Below are positions 1 through 7,553 of a stretch of DNA of 64,000 nucleotides, piece by piece (position 1 is the first letter of the stretch; each line of letters opens with the position of its first letter). The position numbers and the translations under genes were made by a program. This DNA comes from Sphaerisporangium cinnabarinum. Its GTDB lineage: Bacteria; Actinomycetota; Actinomycetes; Actinomycetales; Cellulomonadaceae. Location: contig QAPD01000004.1 in assembly GCA_003052455.1 (NCBI GenBank), forward strand, positions 62,001-126,000, given 5' to 3'. A model generated the notes under the pieces. The model was given only the letters and a program-made list of their open reading frames with translations. It searched no databases and had not been told where the DNA came from.

Positions 1-510
1 GGGCGGGTCATCTCCGTCGGGATCCTCATCGGCCTGACGACGGTGATCATGGTGCTGCTGCTGGGCCTGACGCGCATCGTCTTCGCGATGAGCCGCGACG
101 GGCTCCTCCCCCGCGGCATCTCCCGCACGTCGCCGCGCTACCGCACGCCGGTCCGGCTCCAGGTGGGGGTCGGGGTCGTCGTCGCGCTCATCGCCGGGCT
201 GTCCCAGGTGGAGCTGCTCGAGGAGATGATCAACATCGGGACGCTCTCGGCGTTCGTCCTCGTGAGCTTCGGCATCCCGATCCTGCGCCGCTCCCGGCCC
301 GACCTGCACCGCTCGTTCAAGGTGCCGTGGTCGCCCGTGCTGCCGATCGTGTCCGGCGTCGCGTGCCTGTGGCTCATGGCCAACCTCACGACGCTCACGT
401 GGCTGCGGTTCCTCGGCTGGGTCGCGGTCGGGCTGATCATCTACGGGTTCTACGGCTACCGGCACTCCGTCGCGGGACGCGACGCCCTGAAGGGCGACGT
501 CGCCGCCTAG
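1..510 (+). CDS. APC-family amino acid permease, C-terminal part
   Basis: The frame is open from the first base of the window, so only the last 169 residues of an amino acid/polyamine/organocation permease are visible. Such proteins are cytoplasmic-membrane secondary transporters. The fragment begins inside a hydrophobic helix, continues into the loop MSRDGLLP (about residue 30), which is typical of APC permeases after a conserved helix, then shows further hydrophobic helices and a short polar tail. A basic stretch containing RSRPDLHRSFKVP precedes the last helices, as in many family members. The substrate cannot be read from the C-terminal half. The stop is TAG, and the next gene starts 29 bases later on the same strand, so co-transcription is possible. 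Confidence 0.9.
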   Translation, partial: GRVISVGILIGLTTVIMVLLLGLTRIVFAMSRDGLLPRGISRTSPRYRTPVRLQVGVGVVVALIAGLSQVELLEEMINIGTLSAFVLVSFGIPILRRSRPDLHRSFKVPWSPVLPIVSGVACLWLMANLTTLTWLRFLGWVAVGLIIYGFYGYRHSVAGRDALKGDVAA

Positions 511-539
511 GTGCCGACGCGTCGGTACCGTGGGCGGGC

Positions 540-1430
540 ATGAGCACCACGGAGACCGCGATCACCGCCGACCTCGTCCGCGAGGCGCTGGCGGAGCAGC
601 ACCCGGACCTCGCCGGGCTGCCGCTCCGCGAGGTCGCGGGCGGCTGGGGCAACCAGATGTGGCGCCTCGGTGACGACCTGGCCGTGCGGGTGCAGCGCAT
701 GGACCCGACGCCGGAGCTCCAGCTCAAGGAGCGGCGGTGGCTGCCCGTGCTCGCCCCGCGCCTGCCGCTCCCCGTCCCCGTGCCCGTGCGGCACGGCGAG
801 CCGTCCGCGCGTCTCCCGCGGCACTGGACGGTCATGACCTGGGTGCCCGGCGAGCCGCTGGACCACGGCACGATCACCCGGGGCGAGGACACCGCCGACG
901 CGCTGGCCCGCTTCCTGCGGGCGTTGCACGTGCCGGCGCCCGCCGACGCGCCGTCGTCCACGGACCGGGGCGCCCACCCCCGCGACGTCACGGACGGCTT
1001 CGAGGGGTTCCTGCGCGCCGTCGCCCCCGCGGACTCCGCCGCCGTCCGCGCCGTCTGGGCCGACGCCGTCGCCGCCGGCGGGTGGGAGGGCCCGCCCGTG
1101 TGGGTGCACGGGGACCTGCACCCGGCGAACGTCGTCGTCGCGGACGGGACGCTCGCGGGCGTCGTCGACTTCGGCGACCTGTTCGCGGGCGACCCGGCCT
1201 GGGACCTCGCCGCCGCCTGGGTGCTGCTGCCCGCCGGCCTCGCGGCGCGGTTCTTCGACGCCTACGCGCCGACCGACGACGCAGCGGTCCGGCGTGCCCG
1301 CGGGCTCGCGGCGCTCAAGGCCCTCTTCCTCCTGCTCATGGGGCAGAACGGCGACCGGGGCCTTCCCGGCGGCAAGGCCCGCTGGGGGCCCGTGGGGCGC
1401 GCTGCGCTCGACCGCGTCCTGGCGGGATGA
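540..1430 (+). CDS. Aminoglycoside phosphotransferase-family kinase
   Basis: A 296-residue soluble protein of the APH/choline kinase fold. The catalytic loop VHGDLHPANVV and the metal-binding VDFGD are both present, in the order and spacing of active small-molecule kinases. The N-terminal third has a glycine-rich segment GGWGNQMW and the lobe-linking WVPGEPL. Family members phosphorylate aminoglycosides, macrolides, homoserine, choline and other small alcohols. Nothing in the sequence identifies the acceptor, and most chromosomal actinobacterial members are not resistance genes. The ATG at 540 is chosen because it follows the permease stop and gives a full-length N-lobe; upstream extension in the same frame overlaps the permease and is not convincing. 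Confidence 0.88.
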   Translation: MSTTETAITADLVREALAEQHPDLAGLPLREVAGGWGNQMWRLGDDLAVRVQRMDPTPELQLKERRWLPVLAPRLPLPVPVPVRHGEPSARLPRHWTVMTWVPGEPLDHGTITRGEDTADALARFLRALHVPAPADAPSSTDRGAHPRDVTDGFEGFLRAVAPADSAAVRAVWADAVAAGGWEGPPVWVHGDLHPANVVVADGTLAGVVDFGDLFAGDPAWDLAAAWVLLPAGLAARFFDAYAPTDDAAVRRARGLAALKALFLLLMGQNGDRGLPGGKARWGPVGRAALDRVLAG

Positions 1431-1477
1431 CGTCTCGCCCCGCGGCCCCTCCCCGGCTCGGCACCGCTGCCGCACAC

Positions 1478-1497
1478 AACCTACGCAACCGTAGGTT
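1478..1497. promoter_or_regulatory. Palindromic operator before the acyl-CoA ligase
   Basis: A perfect 7-base inverted repeat (AACCTAC, six bases, GTAGGTT) ends 11 bases before the GTG start of the ligase. It is rich in A and T for this genome. The position suggests a repressor site overlapping the promoter or the start of the transcript. TetR-family regulators of fatty acid genes in actinobacteria bind palindromes in such positions, but the cognate protein is not in the window. Confidence 0.55.
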
Positions 1498-1508
1498 ACG
1501 GTGGCGTA

Positions 1509-3302
1509 GTGAACACTCTGGCGACGAGGCCGTGGACCGACCGCTACGCACCCGGCGTCCCGACGGACGTCGTGGTGCCGGACGAGCCGGTCACGGCCGC
1601 TCTCTACCGCGCGGCCGAGCGCTGGCCGGACCGCGTCGCGGTCGACTTCTTCGGCGCGACCACCACGTACGCACAGCTCGTGGCGCAGGTCGAGCGCGCC
1701 GCGAGCGCCCTGCACGACCTCGGCGTCCGGCGCGGCGACCGTGTCGCGCTCGTGCTGCCCAACGCGACCTCGCACGTCGTCGCGTTCTACGCGGTCGAGC
1801 GGCTGGGCGCCGTCGTGGTCGAGCACAACCCGACCTACACGGCCGACGAGCTCGCCCACCAGCTCGCCGACTCCGGCGCGAGCGTCGCGGTCGTGTGGAC
1901 CAAGACGGTCCCGGCCGTGCTCGAGGCCCGCACCCACGTGCCCGGGCTGCGGCGCGTCGTCGGGCTCGACATCGCGCGCGACCTGCCGCGCGGCAGCCGC
2001 CTCGCCCTGCGTCTGCCCGTCGCCCGGGCCCGGGCGCAGCGCGACGCGCTGCGCACGCCGCTCCCCGCCGGCGTGCCCGACTGGCACGACCTCGTCCGGC
2101 GGGCGCGGGCCCTCCCCCCGGCGCTGCCCCACCCCGCCGCCGACGACGTCGCCCTGCTGCAGTACACCGGCGGCACGACCGGCACCCCGAAGGGCGCGGT
2201 CCTCACGCACCGCAACCTCGTCGCCAACGTGGTCCAGGGCCAGGCGTGGGCCTCGTTCGAGGAGGGTGCCGAGACCGTCTACGGCGTGCTGCCCTTCTTC
2301 CACGCGTTCGGCCTGACGTTCTGCCTCACCCTGCCCGCGCGCGTCGGCGCGACCCTCGTCACGTTCCCCAAGTTCGACCCGCAGGCGTTCGTCGCCGCCC
2401 AGGCGCGGCGGCCCGCGACGTTCCTGCCCGGCGTCGCGCCCATGTTCGACCGCATCGTCACCGCCGCGGCCGACGCCCCGGGCGCGGGCTCCGACCTCAC
2501 GTCGATCCGCCTGGCGTTCGCCGGCGCGATGCCCATCACGGCGGAGACGGCGCAGCGCTGGGAGGACGCGACGAGCGGCCTGCTCATCGAGGGCTACGGC
2601 ATGACCGAGACGTCACCGATCTCGCTCGGCAACCCGTGCTCCGACGACCGCCGCCCCGGCACCCTCGGGCTCCCGTTCCCCAGCACCGAGATCCGCGTCG
2701 TCGACGCCGACGCGCTCGACGCGGGCGACCTGCGCGACGCCGAGCCGTCGGAGGCGTCCGACGACGGCGTGCGCACCGTGCGCGGCGAGCTGCTCGTGCG
2801 CGGCCCGCAGGTGTTCCGCGGCTACTGGAACCGCCCCGAGGAGACCGCCCACCAGCTGCTCGACGACGGGTGGCTCCGCACGGGCGACGTCGTGCGCGTG
2901 GCCCTCGACGGCCCCGACGCCGGCCTCGTCACGCTCGTCGACCGCATCAAGGAGATGATCGTCACGGGCGGGTTCAAGGTCTACCCGTCGCAGGTCGAGG
3001 AGCACCTGCGCGGGATGCCCGGCGTGCGGGACGTCGCCGTCGTGGGCGTGCCGGGCTCCGGCTCCGACGAGCACGTCGCCGCCGTCGTCGTGCTCGACGA
3101 CGCGGACGACGCCGCCTCGCCCCCGCGCGTCGACCTCGCCGCCGTGCGCGAGTGGGGCGAGAAGCGCCTCGCCCGCTACGCCCTGCCCCGCACGCTCGCC
3201 GTCGTGCCGGAGCTGCCACGCTCGCAGATCGGCAAGGTGCTGCGCCGCGTCGTCCGCGAGGACCTCCTGGGCCGCGACGACGTCGAACGCCACCGCGCCT
3301 GA
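1509..3302 (+). CDS. Long-chain fatty acid-CoA ligase (AMP-forming)
   Basis: A 597-residue member of the adenylate-forming (ANL) superfamily that would activate a carboxylic acid, probably a fatty acid, as an acyl-adenylate and transfer it to CoA. The AMP-binding loop YTGGTTGTPKG lies at about residues 219-229, the motif YGMTETSP at about 363, the hinge region around RTGDVV near 457, DRIKEMIVTGGFKV near 478, and the C-terminal catalytic lysine in SQIGKVLRR at about 576. All core motifs are intact, so the enzyme should be active. The GTG start lies 11 bases downstream of a palindrome. The gene ends before a strong terminator-like hairpin, so it looks monocistronic. Chain length specificity is inferred from overall resemblance only. 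Confidence 0.9.
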   Translation: MNTLATRPWTDRYAPGVPTDVVVPDEPVTAALYRAAERWPDRVAVDFFGATTTYAQLVAQVERAASALHDLGVRRGDRVALVLPNATSHVVAFYAVERLGAVVVEHNPTYTADELAHQLADSGASVAVVWTKTVPAVLEARTHVPGLRRVVGLDIARDLPRGSRLALRLPVARARAQRDALRTPLPAGVPDWHDLVRRARALPPALPHPAADDVALLQYTGGTTGTPKGAVLTHRNLVANVVQGQAWASFEEGAETVYGVLPFFHAFGLTFCLTLPARVGATLVTFPKFDPQAFVAAQARRPATFLPGVAPMFDRIVTAAADAPGAGSDLTSIRLAFAGAMPITAETAQRWEDATSGLLIEGYGMTETSPISLGNPCSDDRRPGTLGLPFPSTEIRVVDADALDAGDLRDAEPSEASDDGVRTVRGELLVRGPQVFRGYWNRPEETAHQLLDDGWLRTGDVVRVALDGPDAGLVTLVDRIKEMIVTGGFKVYPSQVEEHLRGMPGVRDVAVVGVPGSGSDEHVAAVVVLDDADDAASPPRVDLAAVREWGEKRLARYALPRTLAVVPELPRSQIGKVLRRVVREDLLGRDDVERHRA

Positions 3303-3336
3303 CCGCGGTCCGCACCCACCCCACTCCGAACGCACC

Positions 3337-3367
3337 GAGGTAGAGCCCTGGTCTGGGGCTCTACCTC
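3337..3367 (+). terminator. Hairpin terminator after the acyl-CoA ligase
   Basis: A perfect 12-base inverted repeat (arms 3337-3348 and 3356-3367, 7-base loop) begins 35 bases after the ligase stop. There is no obvious T tract, as is common in high-GC actinobacteria. The right arm continues into GGCTCTACCTCGCGTG, a 16-mer that recurs at 26092-26107 in another intergenic hairpin. Confidence 0.6.
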
Positions 3368-3515
3368 GCGTGACCGGGGCTCTCCCTCGGGGGCCGGGCG
3401 CCTGTTCGGCGTGGGGGCGGGGTTCGCCGTAACCTGGCACACGTCGTCGGCGACGTCCGCGACGCAGTCGGGCGGGCACCGGCGCTCTCCCACCCCGTCG
3501 CCCCGAGGAGGCCAC

Positions 3516-4832
3516 GTGCCCGAGCCCGTCACCGCTGCCCCCGCACCGGCAGCCGCCGCCCCGCTACCGCACGTCGTGGTGGTCGGCGCCGGGTTCGCCG
3601 GGCTCGCCGTCGTCAAGGGGCTCGCGAAGGCGCCCGTGCGCGTGACGCTCGTGGACCGCCGCGTCTACAACACGTTCCAGCCGCTGCTGTACCAGGTCGC
3701 GACGGGCGGCCTGAACCCGGGCGACGTGACGTACTTCCTGCGCGGGCTGCGGCTCAAGCAGAAGAACGTGCGGGTCGTGCACGAGCACCTCGTCGGCATC
3801 GACCACGAGGCGCGCCGCATCCGCCTCCTCAACGACGAGTGGGTCGACTACGACTACCTCGTCGTCGCGAACGGCGTCACGGCCAACTTCTTCGGCACCC
3901 CCGGCGCCAAGGAGAACTCGTTCCCCATGTACTCGCGGTCCCAGGCCATGAAGATCCGGGACACCCTCTTCATCCGCCTCGAGAAGGCGGCGGCGAACCC
4001 CGGCAAGGACGAGGGCCTGCGGGTCGTCGTCGTCGGCGGCGGCGCGACGGGCGTCGAGGTCGCCGGGGCGCTCGCGGAGCTCCGCACCGCGGGCCTGCGA
4101 CCCGCCTACCCGGAGATCCACGGCGACGCGTTCGAGGTGAAGATCGTCCAGCGCGGCGGCGAGGTGCTCAAGTCGTTCCACCCGAGGCTGCGCCGGTACG
4201 CGGCGGAGGAGCTGCGCCGCCGCGGCGTCGGCCTGCACCTGGGCGCCGGGGTCGCCGAGGTGCTGCCCGACGCCGTCGTCCTCACCGACGGCACGCGCAT
4301 CCGCTCCGACCTCACGGTGTGGTCGGCGGGCGTCCACCCGCACGAGGAGGTCGACGACTGGGGCCTGCCGCGCGGCGAGGGCGGGCGCGTCGTCGTCGGC
4401 GACGACCTCCAGGTCGAGGGCCTGCCGGGCGTGTTCGCGGCGGGCGACATCGCGATCTCGCCCGCCGGGCTGCCGCAGCTCGCGCAGCCCGCGATCCAGG
4501 CGGGCGAGCAGGTCGCGCGCAACATCGAGGCGCTGCTCGCCGGGCGCCCGACGACGTCCCTGCGGTACTTCGACAAGGGCACCATGGCGGTCATCGGCCG
4601 CCGCGCGGCCATCGCCGAGGTCGTCGGGAGGCTGCGGCTCACGCGCGGCGTGGCGTGGCTCGCGTGGCTGTTCGTCCACATCATGGGGCTCATCGGGCCG
4701 CGCAACCGCCTGACGACGCTCGCGGGCCTGGTCACGCGCTACGGCTTCCCGTTCCACCGGCGGCCGATCCCGATCGTCGGCGACGTGCCGACCGTCCGCC
4801 CGCCGAAGCGCACCGGCCCCAAGCGCCCCTGA
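3516..4832 (+). CDS. Type II NADH dehydrogenase (NDH-2)
   Basis: A 438-residue FAD-dependent NADH:quinone oxidoreductase, non-proton-pumping, expected on the cytoplasmic face of the membrane. The FAD-binding Rossmann motif VVGAGFAGL lies near residue 22, the second dinucleotide motif VVVGGGATGVEVAG near 169, and FAAGDIA near 307, which binds the FAD ribityl chain. The segment YNTFQPLLYQVATGGL close to the N-terminus is typical of NDH-2. The C-terminal 100 residues carry hydrophobic and basic stretches suited to membrane association. The GTG at 3516 is preceded at 3505-3511 by a strong GAGGAGG ribosome binding site, so I prefer it to more upstream starts in the same frame. Confidence 0.92.
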   Translation: MPEPVTAAPAPAAAAPLPHVVVVGAGFAGLAVVKGLAKAPVRVTLVDRRVYNTFQPLLYQVATGGLNPGDVTYFLRGLRLKQKNVRVVHEHLVGIDHEARRIRLLNDEWVDYDYLVVANGVTANFFGTPGAKENSFPMYSRSQAMKIRDTLFIRLEKAAANPGKDEGLRVVVVGGGATGVEVAGALAELRTAGLRPAYPEIHGDAFEVKIVQRGGEVLKSFHPRLRRYAAEELRRRGVGLHLGAGVAEVLPDAVVLTDGTRIRSDLTVWSAGVHPHEEVDDWGLPRGEGGRVVVGDDLQVEGLPGVFAAGDIAISPAGLPQLAQPAIQAGEQVARNIEALLAGRPTTSLRYFDKGTMAVIGRRAAIAEVVGRLRLTRGVAWLAWLFVHIMGLIGPRNRLTTLAGLVTRYGFPFHRRPIPIVGDVPTVRPPKRTGPKRP

Positions 4833-4934
4833 GACGGCGCCCGCCGCCCGCGCGGGGCGACGGCGCGCTCGCGAGGACTCCGGTCGCGTGCCGGCCCTCG
4901 GGCCGCGCACCGTGCGCCCGTCGCGTACCCTCGA

Positions 4935-5558
4935 GTGCGCAAGCAGTTTCAGGGGGCAACCGGGGGCAGTGTGGTGGTAGCACGTATCCCGGCTCCGTCG
5001 TCGACGACGGGCCGGACGCACAGCAAGAAGCACGACGACGGCACGCGCGACGGCACGCGGCCGCGGGCCGTGGGAGCACCGCGACGCGCACGAGCGGTCG
5101 TGCTCGCCGTCGTGGCCGTGACCGCGCTCGCCGGGTGCCGCGTGGACGGGCTGCCGGGCGGCCCGGGGAGCCCGTCGCCGTCGCCCACGTCGTCGCCGAC
5201 GACGACGCCCACCCCCGAGCCGACCGTCGAACCGACGCCGGACCCGACCGAGGAGCCCACGGGCGGTCCCGGCGGCCCGGGCAGCTCGGACGGGGTCGAG
5301 GTCTCGGTCGAGATCGAGCCGGCGTTCTCCATGCCCAACCTCGTCGAGACGCGGCTCAAGCAGGCCCGCGCCGACCTGGAGAAGCGCGGCGCGGTGACGG
5401 TCGTCGTCGTGGACGCGCGCGACGCGCGGGCCGGCGCCCTGCCCGGCGCGGCCAACGGCTGGACCGTGTGCGCGCAGGACCCGGCGGGCGGGGACCTCGT
5501 CCGCACGTCGCAGACCGTGACGCTCGACGCCGCACCGAACGCGAAGCAGTGCCCGTGA
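4935..5558 (+). CDS. Lipoprotein with a PASTA-like domain
   Basis: About 207 residues. A basic N-terminal region is followed by a hydrophobic segment ending in a lipobox-like LAGC, so the mature protein is probably a lipid-anchored extracellular protein. A long linker rich in proline, threonine and glutamate follows (roughly residues 75-110), then a C-terminal domain with MPNLVETRLKQARADLE, which resembles one PASTA repeat, and two further cysteines near the end. PASTA domains bind peptidoglycan or beta-lactams when attached to Ser/Thr kinases; here no kinase is attached, so the role is unknown. Start choice is uncertain: GTG codons at 4935, 4971 and 4974 are all possible, and none has a convincing ribosome binding site. 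Confidence 0.75.
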   Translation: MRKQFQGATGGSVVVARIPAPSSTTGRTHSKKHDDGTRDGTRPRAVGAPRRARAVVLAVVAVTALAGCRVDGLPGGPGSPSPSPTSSPTTTPTPEPTVEPTPDPTEEPTGGPGGPGSSDGVEVSVEIEPAFSMPNLVETRLKQARADLEKRGAVTVVVVDARDARAGALPGAANGWTVCAQDPAGGDLVRTSQTVTLDAAPNAKQCP

Positions 5559-5643
5559 CGCGCTCCTGACCTGCTTCGGGTGGCGGCGCGGACGGCGGCG
5601 GAGGACGGTGGACTCTCACCCTCCACAGACAGGAGTCCGCCGC

Positions 5644-6327
5644 ATGAAGATCGCCCTCGTCGGTGCCCACGGCAAGGTGGGCCGGCTGCTCGTCCCGATC
5701 CTCGTCGACCACGACGCGACCGTCACGGGGATCGTGCGCGCCGAGGAACAGCTCCCGCTCGTCCGCCGGCTGGGCGGCGAGCCGCTCCTGCTCGACGTCG
5801 AGCACGCCTCGACCGAGGAGATCACCACCGCGCTCGACGGGTTCGACGCCGTCGTCTGGTCGGCCGGTGCCGGCGGCGGCAGCCCGGAGCGGACGTACGC
5901 CGTCGACCGCGACGCCGCCGGCCGCACGATGGACGCCGCCGTCGCCGCCGGGGTGCCGCGCTACGTCATGGTGTCGTGGATCGGGTCGGTGCCCGACCAC
6001 GGCGTCGACCCGGACTCGAGCTTCTTCGCCTACGCCGACGCCAAGCTCGCCGCCGACGACCACCTGCGCGGCACCGACCTCGACTGGACCGTCCTCGGCC
6101 CGGGCACGCTCACCGACGACGACCCGACCGGGGCGATCCGCGTCGTCGGCGACGGCCCGGACGGCCTCGACGGCGCGGACGACGTGCCCGACGGCGCAGC
6201 CTCCCGCGTCTCGCGCGCGGACGTCGCCATGGTGGTCGCCCAGGCGCTGCGCACGCCGTCGACCGTCGGGCGCTTCATCCGCTTCACCGCGGGCGACACC
6301 CCGGTCCTCGAGGCGCTCGACCGCTAG
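5644..6327 (+). CDS. NAD(P)-binding atypical short-chain dehydrogenase (NmrA-like)
   Basis: A 227-residue Rossmann-fold protein of the atypical short-chain dehydrogenase type. The glycine-rich motif VGAHGKVGRL is at residues 6-15. No YxxxK pair of a classical dehydrogenase is evident, but the segment SSFFAYADAKLAADDHLR has the Y/K spacing seen in NAD(P)H-binding sugar epimerase-like proteins. Close relatives are annotated as NAD(P)H-binding or NmrA-like proteins without assigned substrate. The ATG at 5644 follows an AGGAG; an upstream GTG in frame at 5608 would add 12 non-conserved residues. It is convergent with the next gene, the two stops lying only three bases apart. Confidence 0.85.
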   Translation: MKIALVGAHGKVGRLLVPILVDHDATVTGIVRAEEQLPLVRRLGGEPLLLDVEHASTEEITTALDGFDAVVWSAGAGGGSPERTYAVDRDAAGRTMDAAVAAGVPRYVMVSWIGSVPDHGVDPDSSFFAYADAKLAADDHLRGTDLDWTVLGPGTLTDDDPTGAIRVVGDGPDGLDGADDVPDGAASRVSRADVAMVVAQALRTPSTVGRFIRFTAGDTPVLEALDR

Positions 6328-6330
6328 CCG

Positions 6331-7449
6331 TCAGCGCCCGAGGCGCCGGTCCACCCGCTCGCGCAGGTCGAGCGCCGTACGGCGCCACGTCGCCGCGCGC
6401 GCCACGACCGACCCGATGCTCGTCTCCTCGGCCTTCACGTGCACGACGTCGACCCCGCGCTCCGCGGCCGTCCGGACGATCGTGTCCGTCGCGCCGCGCA
6501 GCGCGAGCTGGAGCAGGACCGACGTCGTGCTCGCCTGCGCCTCGCCGGTCCCGAACCGCCGCCGGTAGACGACCTCGGTGACCACGCGGTCGAACATCCG
6601 GTCCGGTGACGCGTCCGCGTCGGCCACGTCCGAGCCGCCGGACGCGCCGAGGAGCGCGTGCGCGTCGGCGAGGACGTCCTCGCCGTCCGCGTCCGGCGGC
6701 AGCACGGCGAGGTAGAGCGAGAGCAGGAGCTCGCTGATCTTGCTCAGCACCCACGCGCGGCCGGGCAGCGGGGGCAGCGCCACGACGTACTGCGCGAGGT
6801 TCACCTCCAGCGCCTCGGCCGACAGGCACGTCCACGCGGGCGCCGTGCGGACCTCGACCACACGGTCCCAGTCCACGTCCTTGCCGTCGAGGCCCACACG
6901 CTGGGGGCCGATCGTCACGGCACCGAACCGGTCGAGCAGGGCGAGCGGCGCCGTCGCGAACCGCGGCACGTACGGGACGAGCCGCACGACCCCCTGGACC
7001 GACACGTCCCACTCGCGCTCGAGCGGGTACGACGGGCGAGGGTAGGCGGCGATCGCGCGCCGCACCCACTCCGCGACGACCTCGTCGAACCCGCCGTCGC
7101 CTGCGGCGGCGTCGAGCGGGCCACCGTCGGCGCCGTCGGCCACGGCAGCGTCGTCCGCGAGCGCCTCGACGAGCGCGTCCTCCAGCGCGGTGTCGAGATC
7201 GGGTTGGGGACCCGCCTCGGGCGCCGGGTCGCCGTCGTCGCGCCGCGCACGGCGGCCGGGGAGTGCGCCGGGCAGCGAGAACGGGGGTCGCGGGAGCGTG
7301 GGTCGCGGCAGCGCCGGGATGCGCAGGAGGCGTCTCTCGCCGAGCAGCCGCGCGAGCGTGCCGCGGTCGTCACCGGACGTCGTGCCGGGCAGGTCGGGTC
7401 CCTCGCCCGGCTCGTCGTCCGTCGTCGTGAGGAACGGTTCCTTCGCCAC
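6331..7449 (-). CDS. Hypothetical protein
   Basis: A 372-residue protein I do not recognise. The first 120 residues are low-complexity, rich in proline, arginine and acidic residues, and probably disordered. From about residue 125 the sequence looks globular, with a conserved-looking stretch VVAEWVRRAIAAYPRP, a central region with several tryptophans, and a C-terminal segment mixing hydrophobic and charged residues that ends in an arginine-rich tail. There is no signal peptide and no clear membrane helix. The GTG at 7449 follows AGGGGG at a suitable distance; the longer frame begins eight codons upstream without such a site. It is convergent with the preceding gene. Confidence 0.75.
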   Translation of the reverse strand: MAKEPFLTTTDDEPGEGPDLPGTTSGDDRGTLARLLGERRLLRIPALPRPTLPRPPFSLPGALPGRRARRDDGDPAPEAGPQPDLDTALEDALVEALADDAAVADGADGGPLDAAAGDGGFDEVVAEWVRRAIAAYPRPSYPLEREWDVSVQGVVRLVPYVPRFATAPLALLDRFGAVTIGPQRVGLDGKDVDWDRVVEVRTAPAWTCLSAEALEVNLAQYVVALPPLPGRAWVLSKISELLLSLYLAVLPPDADGEDVLADAHALLGASGGSDVADADASPDRMFDRVVTEVVYRRRFGTGEAQASTTSVLLQLALRGATDTIVRTAAERGVDVVHVKAEETSIGSVVARAATWRRTALDLRERVDRRLGR

Positions 7450-7502
7450 GTGACCCCCTGTCCGTCGCGCCACCGACGGCGCACCGCGGGCCAGCGTAGA
7501 CC

Positions 7503-7538
7503 GGGCGGGGCCGCCCTCCGCCGAGGACGGCCCCGCCC
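7503..7538 (-). terminator. Terminator after the M28 peptidase gene
   Basis: A perfect 11-base GC inverted repeat (arms 7503-7513 and 7528-7538, 14-base loop) begins 15 bases beyond the peptidase stop on the minus strand. It separates this gene from the hypothetical gene downstream. Confidence 0.65.
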
Positions 7539-7553
7539 GTCAGGTCGACTGCG

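Noticed and set aside
540-1430. Aminoglycoside resistance gene
   Set aside because: The kinase motifs are generic to the family, and nothing points to a drug substrate.
507-2303. Long open frames opposite the kinase and acyl-CoA ligase genes, and many like them throughout the window
   Set aside because: They are rich in Arg, Gly and Pro or show composition typical of antisense frames in high-GC DNA, and they overlap genes with clear domains on the other strand.
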